A DNA stretch of 34,290 nucleotides from a bacterium (GCA_018335295.1 JAGXKI010000023.1:1-34290); one strand, 5' to 3'; shown: positions 16,362-25,789, numbered from the stretch's first letter. Notes: generated from the letters alone by a model not told the origin. Translations and numbers: made by a program.

Positions 16362-19300
16362 TCAGGATAATTTCATTGAATACAATTGGGTGATATTGGG
16401 CTCGGGCATGGTGGTTCCATACAGGTAATCTGAGACTTCCATGGTTTTGAAATTATGGGTGATAATGATGAATTGGGTTTGATTTTTGATTTGTTTCATC
16501 AAGTTGAGGAACCGGGTGAGGTTGGTTTCATCTAAGGCAGCATCCACTTCATCCAGGATGCAGAAAGGAATGGGTCTGTAGCGAAACAGGGCGAAGAAAA
16601 AGGCTAAGCTGGTGAGGCATTTCTCTCCTCCGGATAGAAGAGATAAGTTCTGAACTTTTTTTCCGGGAGGCTGGGCTGTGATTTCCAGGCCGCTTTCCAG
16701 TGGATTTTGAGGATCGGTTAATTTAACATCGGCTTTCCCCCCTTGGAACAGGAGTGAAAAAACTTCCTGAAAGTGTTTGTTTACTTCATCCAGAGCCTTT
16801 AAAAATTGATCTTTACTTTCTGTGTCTATTTTTTTTATGGCTTCCCTGGTGGAAGCGATGGAATCTCTTAAATCCTTTTTCTGCTGCATAAGAAAATCAT
16901 AACGTTTTTTGTGGCTGTTGTATTCTTCTTCAGCCATGAGGTTTACGGCTTTGAAATTTTCCAGCTTATTCTGGGCACTGTTCAGAGATTCCTCTATGTT
17001 TGTCTGGGGAATCTCCTCTAAAGAGACTTCCTTTTTGATTTCTTGAGGAGTTTTTTTGAGTTCCTGCCAGCAGGATTCTTCCAAATTGGCAGAATCTCGG
17101 TCTTTTTCGGCCTTCTTGATTTCCCATTTCACCCTTTCTTCCTTCCGTTCTTCCTTTTCTTTCCTCAATTGGTCCATCCTTTTTTCCATATCCTTTTGTT
17201 CTTTCTGGAGTGATTTCAGTTGAGATTCTTTTTGTTTCAAACTGGTTTCTTTTTCTTTCTGCTGGCGGCGGGAGTGCTGGATTTTTTGCTCCAGGATTTG
17301 GATGTTCTCTTGGGCCTTCTTTTCGTCCTGTTTGGAGGCCTGGATTTCTTGATCCAGAGAAACTTGTTTGGCCTGGATATTTTGGACCCTTTTATCTATG
17401 GATTGAAGCTGGGATTGGAGGTTCCTTATTTTTTCTTGAAGAAGTTCCACGCTGGACTTAAGTTGATAAAGGTCATTTTTATCCTGGTCGCATTTTTTCT
17501 GGAAAGATGTGAACTGGGCTTGTTCCTCTTCCAATTTTTGTTTGAGTGAATTTTCTTCTTCCTGGAACTTGTGGAGTTTTTGTTGAATGGTTTTCTTCTT
17601 TTTAAGGAGAGGTGATTTTTCCTGGGCCAGAGATTTGAGTTCCTGTTGAGAGAGGGATATGTTTTGATTGATTTTTTCCTTTTCCTCTTTCTTTTCCCGG
17701 TGATTATTTTCCAGTTCCTGGAGTCTTCGTTCAAGTTTGTCTTTTTCTTTCTCCAGCTTTTGAGTTTGTTCTTCCAGATTTTGTTTCTTATGGGTCTTAT
17801 CTTTTATTTTCTTATCCAAGGGTCTGATTTTTTGCTCCGTTTGTTCGATTTTCTTGTTTACGGATTTGATTTCTTGGTTGAGAGCAAAAATTCCTTCCTT
17901 TTTCTTTCCTGATTGGAGGAGACCTGAGGAGAAAAGGACATCTCCTTTAAGGGTGATAAAGTGAAACTGAGGATACTGGATCCATAGCTCCACTGCACTG
18001 GGCAGGTCCTTCACTATCACCCCTTCCTCCAGCTGGGATAGATAGGGTTCAAGTTGGGGATCCGGTTGAACTTGAGATTTCAAGAGTCCCATCACCCGTT
18101 GATCATCTAAGAGTTCAGGAGAAATGTTAGGCCTGGTTTGAGGGGAGAGGAGAAGATAATGTCCTTTGGGATTTTTTTTAGGGAAATCATTCAAAAAATC
18201 ATGGGCATCAACCAGTTGGGCTTTGGTTTCTTCTTTCCAGAAAACGTCCACCAAAGGAGCGTATGGGGATTCGCTTTCCATCAGATCTGCAAGGAGACCC
18301 AAAGAGCTGGGCAGGGGAGAGGATTGATCGCTTTTTCGTTCCTTTTCTTCCATTTTTTTCAGAGCCTGAAGATGGTGCCCATGCTGATCTTTTGTCTTAT
18401 TCAATCGGGCAAGTTGGTGATTCAGTTTTTCCAACTCCGAATTCAACCGGGATAAGGATTGGTGGTGTTTTTCCAGTTCCTCTTTTTTGTTTTGGAAGAG
18501 TTCTCTGGTCTGGGAGAGGTTCTGTTTCATTTGAGAGATTTCTTTTTCCTTCTGTTCCAGCAAGGGGGTTTCTTTTTGGATTTGAGTGTGATTTTTTTCT
18601 TCTTGTCTCTGGATCAGCTCAATCTCTTTTTCGATTTTGGTTCTTTCATTTTTGGCTTCAGTGTGGTGGGAGATTTGTTGGAAATACTGCTGTCTGAGTT
18701 TTTCGATTTTTTCCTGCCATTGGCTTATTTTTTGTTGGGATTTCTGATCGTGGTTTTCTGATTGTTGAAGTTCCTCTTTCTTGTGGTGGAAGGTTTGGCT
18801 GAGGGAGTTGAGTTTTTCTTCTAATTCCTTTTTTTCTGTATTCAGGGAGGTGAGCTGATGTTCCAAATCTTTTTCATCCTGTTGGGCTCTTTTTCTCTTT
18901 TCCTCAAAAAAATCAATCCGCTCTTTTTCCTGATTCTTCTCAGTCTCTTTTTGAGAGAGTTGGGATTGGAGAGAATTTATGCTTTGCTGCTCTTCTTGGA
19001 TTTGCTTTTCCAGGGACCAGACTTCATTTCTTTTAGAGGCCAGTTTTTTTTCTTCTTCTTTAAGTTGAGAGAGGAGGTGATTTTCCTGATGGAGGTTCTT
19101 TTGATAGAGGTGGTCGGCTTCTTCCTGGTTTTTTTCAGAGGCTTCGATTTTTTTGCGGTAATAGAGAAGTGAAAGACGGCGAATTTTTTCTCTTAGTTTT
19201 CGGTACCGACGGGCGGACTGAGCTTGCCTTTGGAGAGAGATTTTGGTTTTAGAGACTTCTGAGATAATATCTTCGAGGCGGTCCAGGTTTTCTTCGCTGT

Positions 19301-19826
19301 TCTCCAGTTTGTTCTGGGCCTGCCTTTTCTTATCCTTGTAGTAGGCCGTCCCGGCCGCATCCTCCAGGAGAGCCCTTTTTTCCACAGGCTTGGAAGAGAG
19401 AAAGCCCTCAATGCTTCCCTGCTCGATGACAAAATATTCTTTTTCTCCCACTCCTTTTTTCCATAAAAATTCCTGGATATCCTTGAGCCGCACCGCTTTG
19501 CCGTTGAGACGGTATTCCCCTTCCCCCGAACGGTACACTCTGTGGTTGAGGGTGAATTCCTCATCGTTGTCTTCTAGGTAAAGAGCCACATCGGCCATAC
19601 TCAGAGGAGTCCGGTGGGTGTTTCCGTTGAATATGACGTTTTCGCTTCGCTCTCCTCTGAGGGATTTAATTTTTTTCCCCCCTAGAATCCAGATAAAGGC
19701 ATCCACAATATTGCTCTTTCCGGTGCCGTTGGGTCCCACGATAGCGGTGATTCCGGGGTGAAAAAGAATCCGGGTTTTTTCACTGAAAGATTTAAACCCG
19801 TGGATGTCAAGCTTTTTTATGATCAT
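16362..19826 (-). CDS. smc: Chromosome segregation protein SMC
   Basis: This full-length SMC ATPase, about 1154 residues, compacts and separates chromosomes as a dimer. The N-terminal head has GFKSF, Walker A GPNGTGKSN and a Q-loop region (VIEQGSIEGFLSSKPVEKR...EDAAG). Two very long Gln/Glu/Lys-rich coiled coils flank a hinge (about 480-640, from SLGLLADLMESESPYAPLVD). The C-terminal head carries the signature LSLLSGGEKCLTSLAF and Walker B FCILDEVDAALDE. The frame extends to GTG 19847, but ATG 19826 gives the family-typical start MIIKKLDIHGFKSF. Its partners ScpA and ScpB are not in the window. It appears to head a unit with the radical SAM gene. Confidence 0.97.
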   Translation of the reverse strand: MIIKKLDIHGFKSFSEKTRILFHPGITAIVGPNGTGKSNIVDAFIWILGGKKIKSLRGERSENVIFNGNTHRTPLSMADVALYLEDNDEEFTLNHRVYRSGEGEYRLNGKAVRLKDIQEFLWKKGVGEKEYFVIEQGSIEGFLSSKPVEKRALLEDAAGTAYYKDKKRQAQNKLENSEENLDRLEDIISEVSKTKISLQRQAQSARRYRKLREKIRRLSLLYYRKKIEASEKNQEEADHLYQKNLHQENHLLSQLKEEEKKLASKRNEVWSLEKQIQEEQQSINSLQSQLSQKETEKNQEKERIDFFEEKRKRAQQDEKDLEHQLTSLNTEKKELEEKLNSLSQTFHHKKEELQQSENHDQKSQQKISQWQEKIEKLRQQYFQQISHHTEAKNERTKIEKEIELIQRQEEKNHTQIQKETPLLEQKEKEISQMKQNLSQTRELFQNKKEELEKHHQSLSRLNSELEKLNHQLARLNKTKDQHGHHLQALKKMEEKERKSDQSSPLPSSLGLLADLMESESPYAPLVDVFWKEETKAQLVDAHDFLNDFPKKNPKGHYLLLSPQTRPNISPELLDDQRVMGLLKSQVQPDPQLEPYLSQLEEGVIVKDLPSAVELWIQYPQFHFITLKGDVLFSSGLLQSGKKKEGIFALNQEIKSVNKKIEQTEQKIRPLDKKIKDKTHKKQNLEEQTQKLEKEKDKLERRLQELENNHREKKEEKEKINQNISLSQQELKSLAQEKSPLLKKKKTIQQKLHKFQEEENSLKQKLEEEQAQFTSFQKKCDQDKNDLYQLKSSVELLQEKIRNLQSQLQSIDKRVQNIQAKQVSLDQEIQASKQDEKKAQENIQILEQKIQHSRRQQKEKETSLKQKESQLKSLQKEQKDMEKRMDQLRKEKEERKEERVKWEIKKAEKDRDSANLEESCWQELKKTPQEIKKEVSLEEIPQTNIEESLNSAQNKLENFKAVNLMAEEEYNSHKKRYDFLMQQKKDLRDSIASTREAIKKIDTESKDQFLKALDEVNKHFQEVFSLLFQGGKADVKLTDPQNPLESGLEITAQPPGKKVQNLSLLSGGEKCLTSLAFFFALFRYRPIPFCILDEVDAALDETNLTRFLNLMKQIKNQTQFIIITHNFKTMEVSDYLYGTTMPEPNITQLYSMKLS

Positions 19827-19860
19827 GGCGGCTGTTTTGATGAACACTCCATAATATTAA

Positions 19861-19880
19861 ATTTCATCTGATTATGAAAT
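19861..19880. repeat. 7-bp inverted repeat upstream of smc
   Basis: ATTTCAT (19861-19867) and ATGAAAT (19874-19880) form a perfect inverted repeat with a 6-base spacer, 35 bases before the smc start on the minus strand. It could be an operator in the smc promoter region. The sequence is AT-rich, so chance is possible. Confidence 0.3.
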
Positions 19881-19947
19881 GGGTAATTTTATACCAATAT
19901 GGCTCAATTTCCAATTATTTAGGATAGTTCATTTGGTTTGTTTCCAT

Positions 19948-19967
19948 GTCATTCCGGGCTTGACCCG
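19948..19967. repeat. GTCATTCC..GGCTTGACC-type repeat fragment
   Basis: GTCATTCCGGGCTTGACCCG contains a small CGGG-CTTGA-CCCG hairpin. It resembles a short dispersed intergenic repeat that I recall from many unrelated bacterial genomes. Only one clear copy is seen here, and its ends are not defined. Confidence 0.35.
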
Positions 19968-20006
19968 TTATAACTCTCGGCTTTTTTATGAATAGACCCG
20001 TTTATC

Positions 20007-20035
20007 TTGACACTCCGTAAGGATTCAATTATTTT
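20007..20035 (+). promoter_or_regulatory. Sigma-70 promoter for tRNA-Thr
   Basis: A perfect TTGACA -35 (20007-20012), a 17-base spacer and TATTTT (20030-20035) lie upstream of the tRNA. The predicted start near 20042 gives a 5' leader of about 23 bases to be removed by RNase P. Confidence 0.65.
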
Positions 20036-20064
20036 TGATTTGTTTCGCGGACACATAAAAAAGG

Positions 20065-20136
<72 letters not shown>

Positions 20137-20204
20137 TTTTTTTCAAAGGGGGACTGGCCCAGACATTCCTATTATTTTCAATAAGTTAACGTGAGTTTTC
20201 CACA

Positions 20205-20222
20205 GATTTAAGGCCTTAAATC
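20205..20222. repeat. Perfect 18-bp palindrome
   Basis: GATTTAAGGCCTTAAATC reads identically on both strands. It lies in the non-coding gap between tRNA-Thr and the S9 peptidase gene and directly follows TTTTCCACA (20196-20204). It may be a binding site for a dimeric regulator or part of a decayed repeat element. Confidence 0.6.
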
Positions 20223-20269
20223 AAGATTTTTGGGGCAAAAAATACCTCTGAAGAGGGAAGCCGAAGAGT

Positions 20270-20307
20270 CCGAAAATTAGGCAAACAGGAAGATGTCCCC
20301 ATTTTTT
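20270..20307 (+). repeat. TGTCCCCA repeat, copy B
   Basis: This stretch (CCGAAAATTAGGCAAACAGG then TGTCCCCA and a T-run) aligns along its whole length with 27021-27058, with only a few substitutions and about one indel. Both are intergenic and in the same orientation on the plus strand. Confidence 0.65.
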
Positions 20308-20436
20308 AAAGACATTTGGATTGTTTTTTGGTATATATGGGATTAATAAAAATTTCCTAGAGGGAAAAATGTATGATTAGAAAAGTCGATTTTTTTTTCA
20401 ACCCTTTTGTTTAGGAAAAAAATATAAGGAGAATTT

Positions 20437-23274
20437 ATGATGAAAAAGGGCCAATATTTTCTCATTTCTATTTTGGCTGTGTTGACCTTACTGAATTTTG
20501 CATGGACACAGGAGAAAAAACCCTTAACCCATGAAGTCTATGATTCATGGAAGTCCATCACCCAACCCCGAATTTCTCCCGATGGAAACTGGGTTCTCTA
20601 CCTGGAAACACCCCAGGACGGAGATGCAGAGATGGTGGCGATTGAACTTTCCACAGGCAAAGAATACAAACATACCATCGGATATTCAGGAGAAGGAACC
20701 GATTCGGAGAGGGCTGCTAATGCCCGGTTCAGCTATGATTCGGATTATGCGGGATTTCTGATTTTTCCCTCTCAAGAAGAAGTGGAGGAGGCTGAGAAGG
20801 AAGAAAAAAAGAAGAAAGAAAAGCTCAAGAAAAAACTGGGAATCATGGATCTTTCAACCGGTCAAGTGGAGGTTTTTGAAAGAGTGAAAACCTTCAAGTT
20901 TCCCGAAGAAGCCGGCGGATGGGTGGCCTATTTGAAGGAAGCTCCTGAAAAAGAAGAAGAAAAGAAGGAGGAAAAGGGAGAAGAGAAGAAAAAAGAGGCC
21001 GAAAAAGAAGAAGAGGAAGAGGAAAAAGAGAAAAAATACGGAACTCCTTTAGTTTTAAGGTCCTTGGAGGAGGGGAATGAAAAAACTTTCGAATCGGTCC
21101 TGAAATACCGGTTCACCAAGGATGGAAAGTACCTTCTTTATACTGTCTCCAGCCAAGAAAATCCCGACTCGGATGGAGTCTACAGTCACAATCCCGGAGA
21201 GGATTCCAGCACCCCGCTCCTAACTGGAGAAGGAAACTATAAAAAATGGGCCATGGATGAAGAAGAGACCCGACTGGCTTTTTTAACCGACCGAGATGAT
21301 TATGAGGCAGAGGAACCCACTTTCAACCTTTACGGATGGAATGTGGGAGATGAGAAGGCTTCTCTTTGGGTCTCCCATACCTCTACCCCTGATTTTCCTA
21401 AAGGGATGGCGGTGAGTGATAAATCTGATGTTTCCTTTACCGAAGACGGCTGGACAGTGATGTTCGGTATCAAGGAAATTCCAGAAGAAAAAGAGGAAAA
21501 AGAAGAGAAAGAGGAAGAAAAAGCTCAGTTTGACCTCTGGCACTGGGATGACCCCTTTCCTCAACCTCAGCAGAAAAAGATGGCCGATGAAGTCCGGAAC
21601 AACACCTGGGAATCTGTTTATCATCTCAAAAGCAAGTCTTTTGTCAAACTGGCTGATGAAGATATCCGGGATGTCCGGATTTCAGACAAAGGTAAGATCG
21701 CTTTCGGACAGACCCTGTGGCCCTATTCCAAAAAACTGGCCTATTTCGGGTCTTTTTATGATGTTTATGTTGTGGACCCTCACACAGGAGAAAAGACTCT
21801 GGTGAAAAAGGAACTCTACGGAAGGGCCCGCCTTTCTCCTGAAGGAAGATATGTTTACTGGTTTGAAAACAAAGACTGGCATACCTATGACATCGCCTCC
21901 CAGACTGTAAAGAATGTCACTAAAGATATAGAAGTTCCCTTTGAAAGACAGGAGTGGGACCGTCCCTCTCCCCCTTATCCTTATGGGGTTGCCGGATGGA
22001 CAGAGAATGACAGTTCGGTCCTTCTCTATGACCGTTTTGATGTATGGGAAATCGAACCGGACGGCTCCAAAGCCCGGATGATGACCGAAGGGTATGGCCG
22101 AGAAAACCAGCTTTCCTTCCGATATGTCCGTCTCGACCCGGAGGAAGAAACCATTGACCCCCAAAAAACTCTTCTCTTTCAAGTCACCAACCAGGACACT
22201 ATGGCCCGAGGATTTTATTCAGACCGGGTTGAAGGAGAAAAAACCCCTAAGAAACTACTTATGGGGGACAAGTATTTCAGACGTCCCCGAAAAGCTGAAA
22301 AGACCGATAAACTTCTTTACGGCCGTATGGCCTTTGATGAATACCCCGATCTATGGGTGAGTGATCTGAAATTTTCAAGCCCCCAGAAAATCACTGATTT
22401 GGGCCGGCAGATGGACCCCTATATCTGGGGAAAAGCAGAACTCCGGGAGTTTAAAAGCGATGACGGAATGCCTTTGAAAGGCATATTGGTTAAACCGGAT
22501 AATTTTGACCCGGATAAGAAATATCCGCTGATGGTCTACATCTATGAGACTCTCCATACCATGCACCACTATTTCAGGCACCCTTCTCCGGGAACCTCCA
22601 TAAGCTTTCCTTATTATGTGAGCAACGGGTATATCCTGTGGATACCGGATATCGAGTACCATACCGGTTACCCCGGCCAGGATGCTCTGAAATGTGTTCT
22701 TCCAGGAATCCAGATGCTGATCAGAGAAGGGTATATCGACCCTGACTCTATCGGCATCCAGGGACATTCCTGGGGCGGTTACCAGATTGCCTACATGATC
22801 ACCCAAACCAATCTGTTTGCCGCCGCTGAGGGAGGAGCTCCGGTTTCCAACATGATTTCCTCATACAATGGGATCCGTTGGGGAAGCGGGATGGTGAGAC
22901 AGTTCCAGTACGAACACACTCAAAGCCGGATCGGCGGATCCTTGTGGGAATATCCTCTGCGGTACATGGAGAACTCTCCTATTTTTTGGGCCGATGAGAT
23001 TCAGACACCCATTATGTTTATGCACAATGATGATGATGGAGCTGTTCCCTGGTATCAAGGGATTGAGTTTATCATGGCCCTACGGAGACTGGAAAAGGAA
23101 GCCTACATGTTTAACTACAACGGCGAACCTCACGGTCTGCGAAAAAGGGTCAACCAGAAGGATTGGACCCTCCGCATGCAGCAGTTTTTCGACCACCACC
23201 TCAAAGGAGCCCCTATGCCGGACTGGATGAAAAACGGCATCCAGGCTTGGGAAAAAGAAAAAGAGAAAAAATAA
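20437..23274 (+). CDS. Secreted S9-family (prolyl oligopeptidase-like) peptidase 1
   Basis: The 945-residue protein has a signal peptide (about 1-25), a beta-propeller-like N-terminal part (from SWKSITQPRISPDGNWVLY) and a C-terminal alpha/beta-hydrolase domain. The catalytic residues are Ser778 in GHSWGGY, Asp867 in NDDDGAVPW and His899 in GEPHGL. S9 enzymes cleave peptides, often after proline or at N-terminal dipeptides. Three Glu/Lys-rich insertions (about 114-133, 168-200 and 349-365) interrupt the propeller. It is a clear paralogue of the protein at 27062-29917: both share the ending HGLRKxxNQKDxxxRMQxFFD. AAGGAG precedes ATG 20437 by five bases and an adjacent ATG (20440) by eight. It converges on the next gene with a 27-base gap. 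Confidence 0.93.
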   Translation: MMKKGQYFLISILAVLTLLNFAWTQEKKPLTHEVYDSWKSITQPRISPDGNWVLYLETPQDGDAEMVAIELSTGKEYKHTIGYSGEGTDSERAANARFSYDSDYAGFLIFPSQEEVEEAEKEEKKKKEKLKKKLGIMDLSTGQVEVFERVKTFKFPEEAGGWVAYLKEAPEKEEEKKEEKGEEKKKEAEKEEEEEEKEKKYGTPLVLRSLEEGNEKTFESVLKYRFTKDGKYLLYTVSSQENPDSDGVYSHNPGEDSSTPLLTGEGNYKKWAMDEEETRLAFLTDRDDYEAEEPTFNLYGWNVGDEKASLWVSHTSTPDFPKGMAVSDKSDVSFTEDGWTVMFGIKEIPEEKEEKEEKEEEKAQFDLWHWDDPFPQPQQKKMADEVRNNTWESVYHLKSKSFVKLADEDIRDVRISDKGKIAFGQTLWPYSKKLAYFGSFYDVYVVDPHTGEKTLVKKELYGRARLSPEGRYVYWFENKDWHTYDIASQTVKNVTKDIEVPFERQEWDRPSPPYPYGVAGWTENDSSVLLYDRFDVWEIEPDGSKARMMTEGYGRENQLSFRYVRLDPEEETIDPQKTLLFQVTNQDTMARGFYSDRVEGEKTPKKLLMGDKYFRRPRKAEKTDKLLYGRMAFDEYPDLWVSDLKFSSPQKITDLGRQMDPYIWGKAELREFKSDDGMPLKGILVKPDNFDPDKKYPLMVYIYETLHTMHHYFRHPSPGTSISFPYYVSNGYILWIPDIEYHTGYPGQDALKCVLPGIQMLIREGYIDPDSIGIQGHSWGGYQIAYMITQTNLFAAAEGGAPVSNMISSYNGIRWGSGMVRQFQYEHTQSRIGGSLWEYPLRYMENSPIFWADEIQTPIMFMHNDDDGAVPWYQGIEFIMALRRLEKEAYMFNYNGEPHGLRKRVNQKDWTLRMQQFFDHHLKGAPMPDWMKNGIQAWEKEKEKK

Positions 23275-23301
23275 AAGGCCGAACGATTATAAAAAAGATA
23301 T

Positions 23302-25446
23302 TCAATTCTTCGCAGATTGTTCTTCCTCGATTCTTTCTGCGGTGAATCGTCCGTTGGGTTGGTCCAGAATCAAGGTTTGGACCTCTCCTTGTTCATCTGT
23401 TTTGAAACTAACACTGATTATGGAATAGTCTTCAAAGACAAAAGTCTCTCCTAGATCCGGTTGAAGGGTGTAGGTGGGTTGTCCGGGAATGTGAAGCTTC
23501 AGCCGCTCACCCACCAATCGTACAGAGAGGGTCTGTCCGTGAAGGTCATAGGTTCCCACGAATTTTTCAAGAAAGTCCGGGTCAGAGTATTTGGCTGGAG
23601 GTTTTTTCGCAAACACAATAGGCTCCAGGCTGGGCTCTAAAGGAATTTCCAGCTCTTCTACGTATCCTTTCATCCCTGTGCGGAAGAGTATCTTGGTGTT
23701 GGCAAAGGTTTTGTCTTCTTCTACCTCCGGGGCATGAAATACGTCATAGTGCCAGTGTTCCAAAGGAGTGGTGATGTCGTTGAATGTGAATTGGAGTCCT
23801 TCTTTTGTTTTCTTTACAACCAGAGGACCGTATCCGGGATGCTGGTACTCTCCGGCATATTCCGAAAGAGGATGGGAAGGAGATGTTCCTTTCCTTTGGG
23901 CCATCTCTTTCTTTTTCTCAGCTTCCTGGGCCGCTTCTTCCGCCTTTTTTCTCTGTTTTAACCTCCGGGCATTCCAGTCGATGGGTTCTAGCTCCAGGAG
24001 TTTGTCGGCTACGTGTAGAGTCACGATTTCAGGAAGAGAAGCTCCGCTTTTATTGGCAAAAACAACCATTCCTATTTTCTCCTCAGGAAACAGAGTGACC
24101 TGGGCTAAAAATCCGTCAATACTCCCCCCGTGATGGACTCTTTTGTGGCCCCGGTAGGTATCGATGAACCATCCCAATCCATAGGTGGGAGTGGAGAATT
24201 CGGAGGATGGGGGAGTCCGGTGTGTGGTCATATGGGGAGAATGGATACCCTGTAATATTAAAGGATCGATGAGTTTTTGACCCTGGTATTTTCCTTGGTT
24301 CAGATGAAGGGTGATCCACCGGGTCATATCTTCCACACAGGAATTGATAGAGCCGGCGGGCCCCACAACGGTGATATTTCGGAAAGGGATCTTTTCCAGT
24401 TTGTCATTATCTTCGCGGTAGGGAAGAGCATAATCTTCGGTTTTCTGGGAATCTTTTACAGAAAAGTTGCTCCGGTCCATTTCCAAAGGTTTGAAAATCC
24501 GTTCTCTAACCGATTCTTCCCAGGATTTTCCAGTCAGTACTGAACTCAAATATCCAGCGGTTAAAAACATGAGGTTGTTGTATTGAAATTTCTCCCTCAA
24601 CCCGGCACTGGGTTTAAGGTGCCGAAGCCTTCTCACGAATTCTTCCCTGGAGTATTCATCGTTGTTGTACCACAGCATGTCATGGCGGGGAAGTCCGGAG
24701 CGGTGGGTGACCAGGTCGCGGGGAGTGATTCGGTTGGTCACCATGAGGTCATACATCCTGAAATCAGGAATATAATCCCTTACCGGAGTATCCCATTTCA
24801 TTTTCCCTTCGTCCACCAGAGTTCCCAAAACAAAAGTGGTGAAAGCTTTGGTGGTAGAGCCGATGGCGAAAAGAGTTTGGGGAGTGACCGGAAGTTTTTC
24901 CTTTATGTTTCTGTAACCAAATCCCTGAGAGAATACGACTTCATCTTCCGCCACTACACCTACGGCCAGACCGGGAACATTCCAATCTTTGAGGGCTTTC
25001 TCTATGAATTCATCAAATCCCTGAAGAGCTTTTTTGGCTTTTTGGACAGGACTTTCCATCCGCTGGATTTTAAAGGGAAAGTTTTTTCCTGATTGACTAA
25101 ATTGCCCTTTGATTTTTTGCCCGTCTTCACTCAGAGTGCCCTCAAACTGAGGGGTCCCGGGAATTCCGGATATGGCAAAGGAGATGGTCTCATCGGTGAT
25201 GGAAATATTTTCCAGGGAAAGATCGGTGGCTTTCTGGGCCGGGATGGATATTTTTCCTGTCAGGTTTCCCTCTTCGATAGAAAAATCGATTAATATTTCC
25301 AGAGGCTGACCGGGAATTTGGATGGTTCCTTCCCAGTGGCCGGTTACCGAAGGCTCCTTTTCCATTCCTTGGAGAGAAAAGAATCCTCCGCTGAGAAAAA
25401 TCAAGACCGTTAAAAATATTCCTAAACGAGAAGTTTTCGTTTTCAT
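23302..25446 (-). CDS. Exported class C beta-lactamase-fold serine hydrolase with C-terminal DUF3471-like region
   Basis: The 714-residue protein starts with a signal peptide (about 1-28). A beta-rich domain (about 33-130: GHWEGTIQIPGQPLEILIDF) is followed by an S12-family hydrolase domain (about 140-490). That domain has Ser197-x-x-Lys200 in GSTTK, Tyr289-x-Asn291 in QYNN and His-Gly-Gly at 439-441. A charged linker then leads to C-terminal beta-rich regions. With all three motifs intact it should be an active hydrolase, acting as a D-amino-acid peptidase or esterase on peptides or peptidoglycan; true beta-lactamase activity is less likely. The ATG has an AAGGAGA ribosome binding site about seven bases upstream. 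It lies between the two S9 paralogues. Confidence 0.92.
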   Translation of the reverse strand: MKTKTSRLGIFLTVLIFLSGGFFSLQGMEKEPSVTGHWEGTIQIPGQPLEILIDFSIEEGNLTGKISIPAQKATDLSLENISITDETISFAISGIPGTPQFEGTLSEDGQKIKGQFSQSGKNFPFKIQRMESPVQKAKKALQGFDEFIEKALKDWNVPGLAVGVVAEDEVVFSQGFGYRNIKEKLPVTPQTLFAIGSTTKAFTTFVLGTLVDEGKMKWDTPVRDYIPDFRMYDLMVTNRITPRDLVTHRSGLPRHDMLWYNNDEYSREEFVRRLRHLKPSAGLREKFQYNNLMFLTAGYLSSVLTGKSWEESVRERIFKPLEMDRSNFSVKDSQKTEDYALPYREDNDKLEKIPFRNITVVGPAGSINSCVEDMTRWITLHLNQGKYQGQKLIDPLILQGIHSPHMTTHRTPPSSEFSTPTYGLGWFIDTYRGHKRVHHGGSIDGFLAQVTLFPEEKIGMVVFANKSGASLPEIVTLHVADKLLELEPIDWNARRLKQRKKAEEAAQEAEKKKEMAQRKGTSPSHPLSEYAGEYQHPGYGPLVVKKTKEGLQFTFNDITTPLEHWHYDVFHAPEVEEDKTFANTKILFRTGMKGYVEELEIPLEPSLEPIVFAKKPPAKYSDPDFLEKFVGTYDLHGQTLSVRLVGERLKLHIPGQPTYTLQPDLGETFVFEDYSIISVSFKTDEQGEVQTLILDQPNGRFTAERIEEEQSAKN

Positions 25447-25789
25447 AAATCTTTCTCCTTTATTTATGTGTACGAATTTATTTTCGGAAAGTTACAGAAA
25501 TTGAGATGATTTTCCCTCTCCCAGATAGATTTAGGGATATTCCATACTACACTTTCAGAGGAAAGTCAAAAGAGAACGAGAAAATAGGTAGGTATCCATT
25601 CAACTCAAATGGAATGACAAGATAATTCAAAAATCAAAAGATTAAATTATGGAAAATTCAAAGTTCGAATTTCAAAAATTAAAAAACATTATAAAAAATC
25701 TTTAATGATGATTTTTAAATACCAACAGCAATTTAGCAATAAAACAATTCAACAGTGAATACTTTTGACTTTTGAATTGATAAGGGGAG
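25447..25789. other. Gene-free AT-rich gap
   Basis: No reading frame or RNA gene is visible. The right part (about 25600-25785) is low-complexity sequence in which variants of CAATTT/AGCAAT and AATTCAAA recur every nine to eleven bases. The left part contains TCCATT...AATGGA, a short inverted repeat at about 25597-25615, and the leader of the serine hydrolase gene. Confidence 0.5.
25600..25785. repeat. Degenerate A/T-rich short-period repeat tract
   Basis: Phrases such as AAAATCAAAAG, AAAATTCAAAG, AATTTCAAAAATT, CAGCAATTTAGCAAT and AACAATTCAACAG recur with an irregular period of about ten bases. They appear to derive from a simple unit that has drifted. It lies wholly between genes. Confidence 0.4.

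Larger units (their letters stand above)
20137..20436. other. Intergenic region with palindrome and repeat copy but no gene
   Basis: This 300-base gap holds no plausible reading frame. It contains the T-run after tRNA-Thr, an ACTGGCCC (20153-20160) complementary to the tRNA 5' end, an 18-base palindrome (20205-20222), and repeat copy B (20270-20307). It ends with an AT-rich stretch leading to an AAGGAG ribosome binding site at 20426-20431. No strong promoter for the S9 peptidase is evident. Confidence 0.5.

Noticed and set aside
13719-19826. smc, radical SAM and deacetylase-family genes as one novel chromatin-modifying system
   Set aside because: The deacetylase motifs are those of ordinary bacterial acetylpolyamine/acetoin-type enzymes, a 90-base gap separates it from the radical SAM gene, and nothing in the proteins links them to histone-like substrates.
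20196-20204. TTTTCCACA as evidence of a replication origin
   Set aside because: Only one DnaA-box-like site is present, without a box cluster, AT-rich unwinding element or dnaA/dnaN/gyr genes. It is reported only as part of the palindrome finding.
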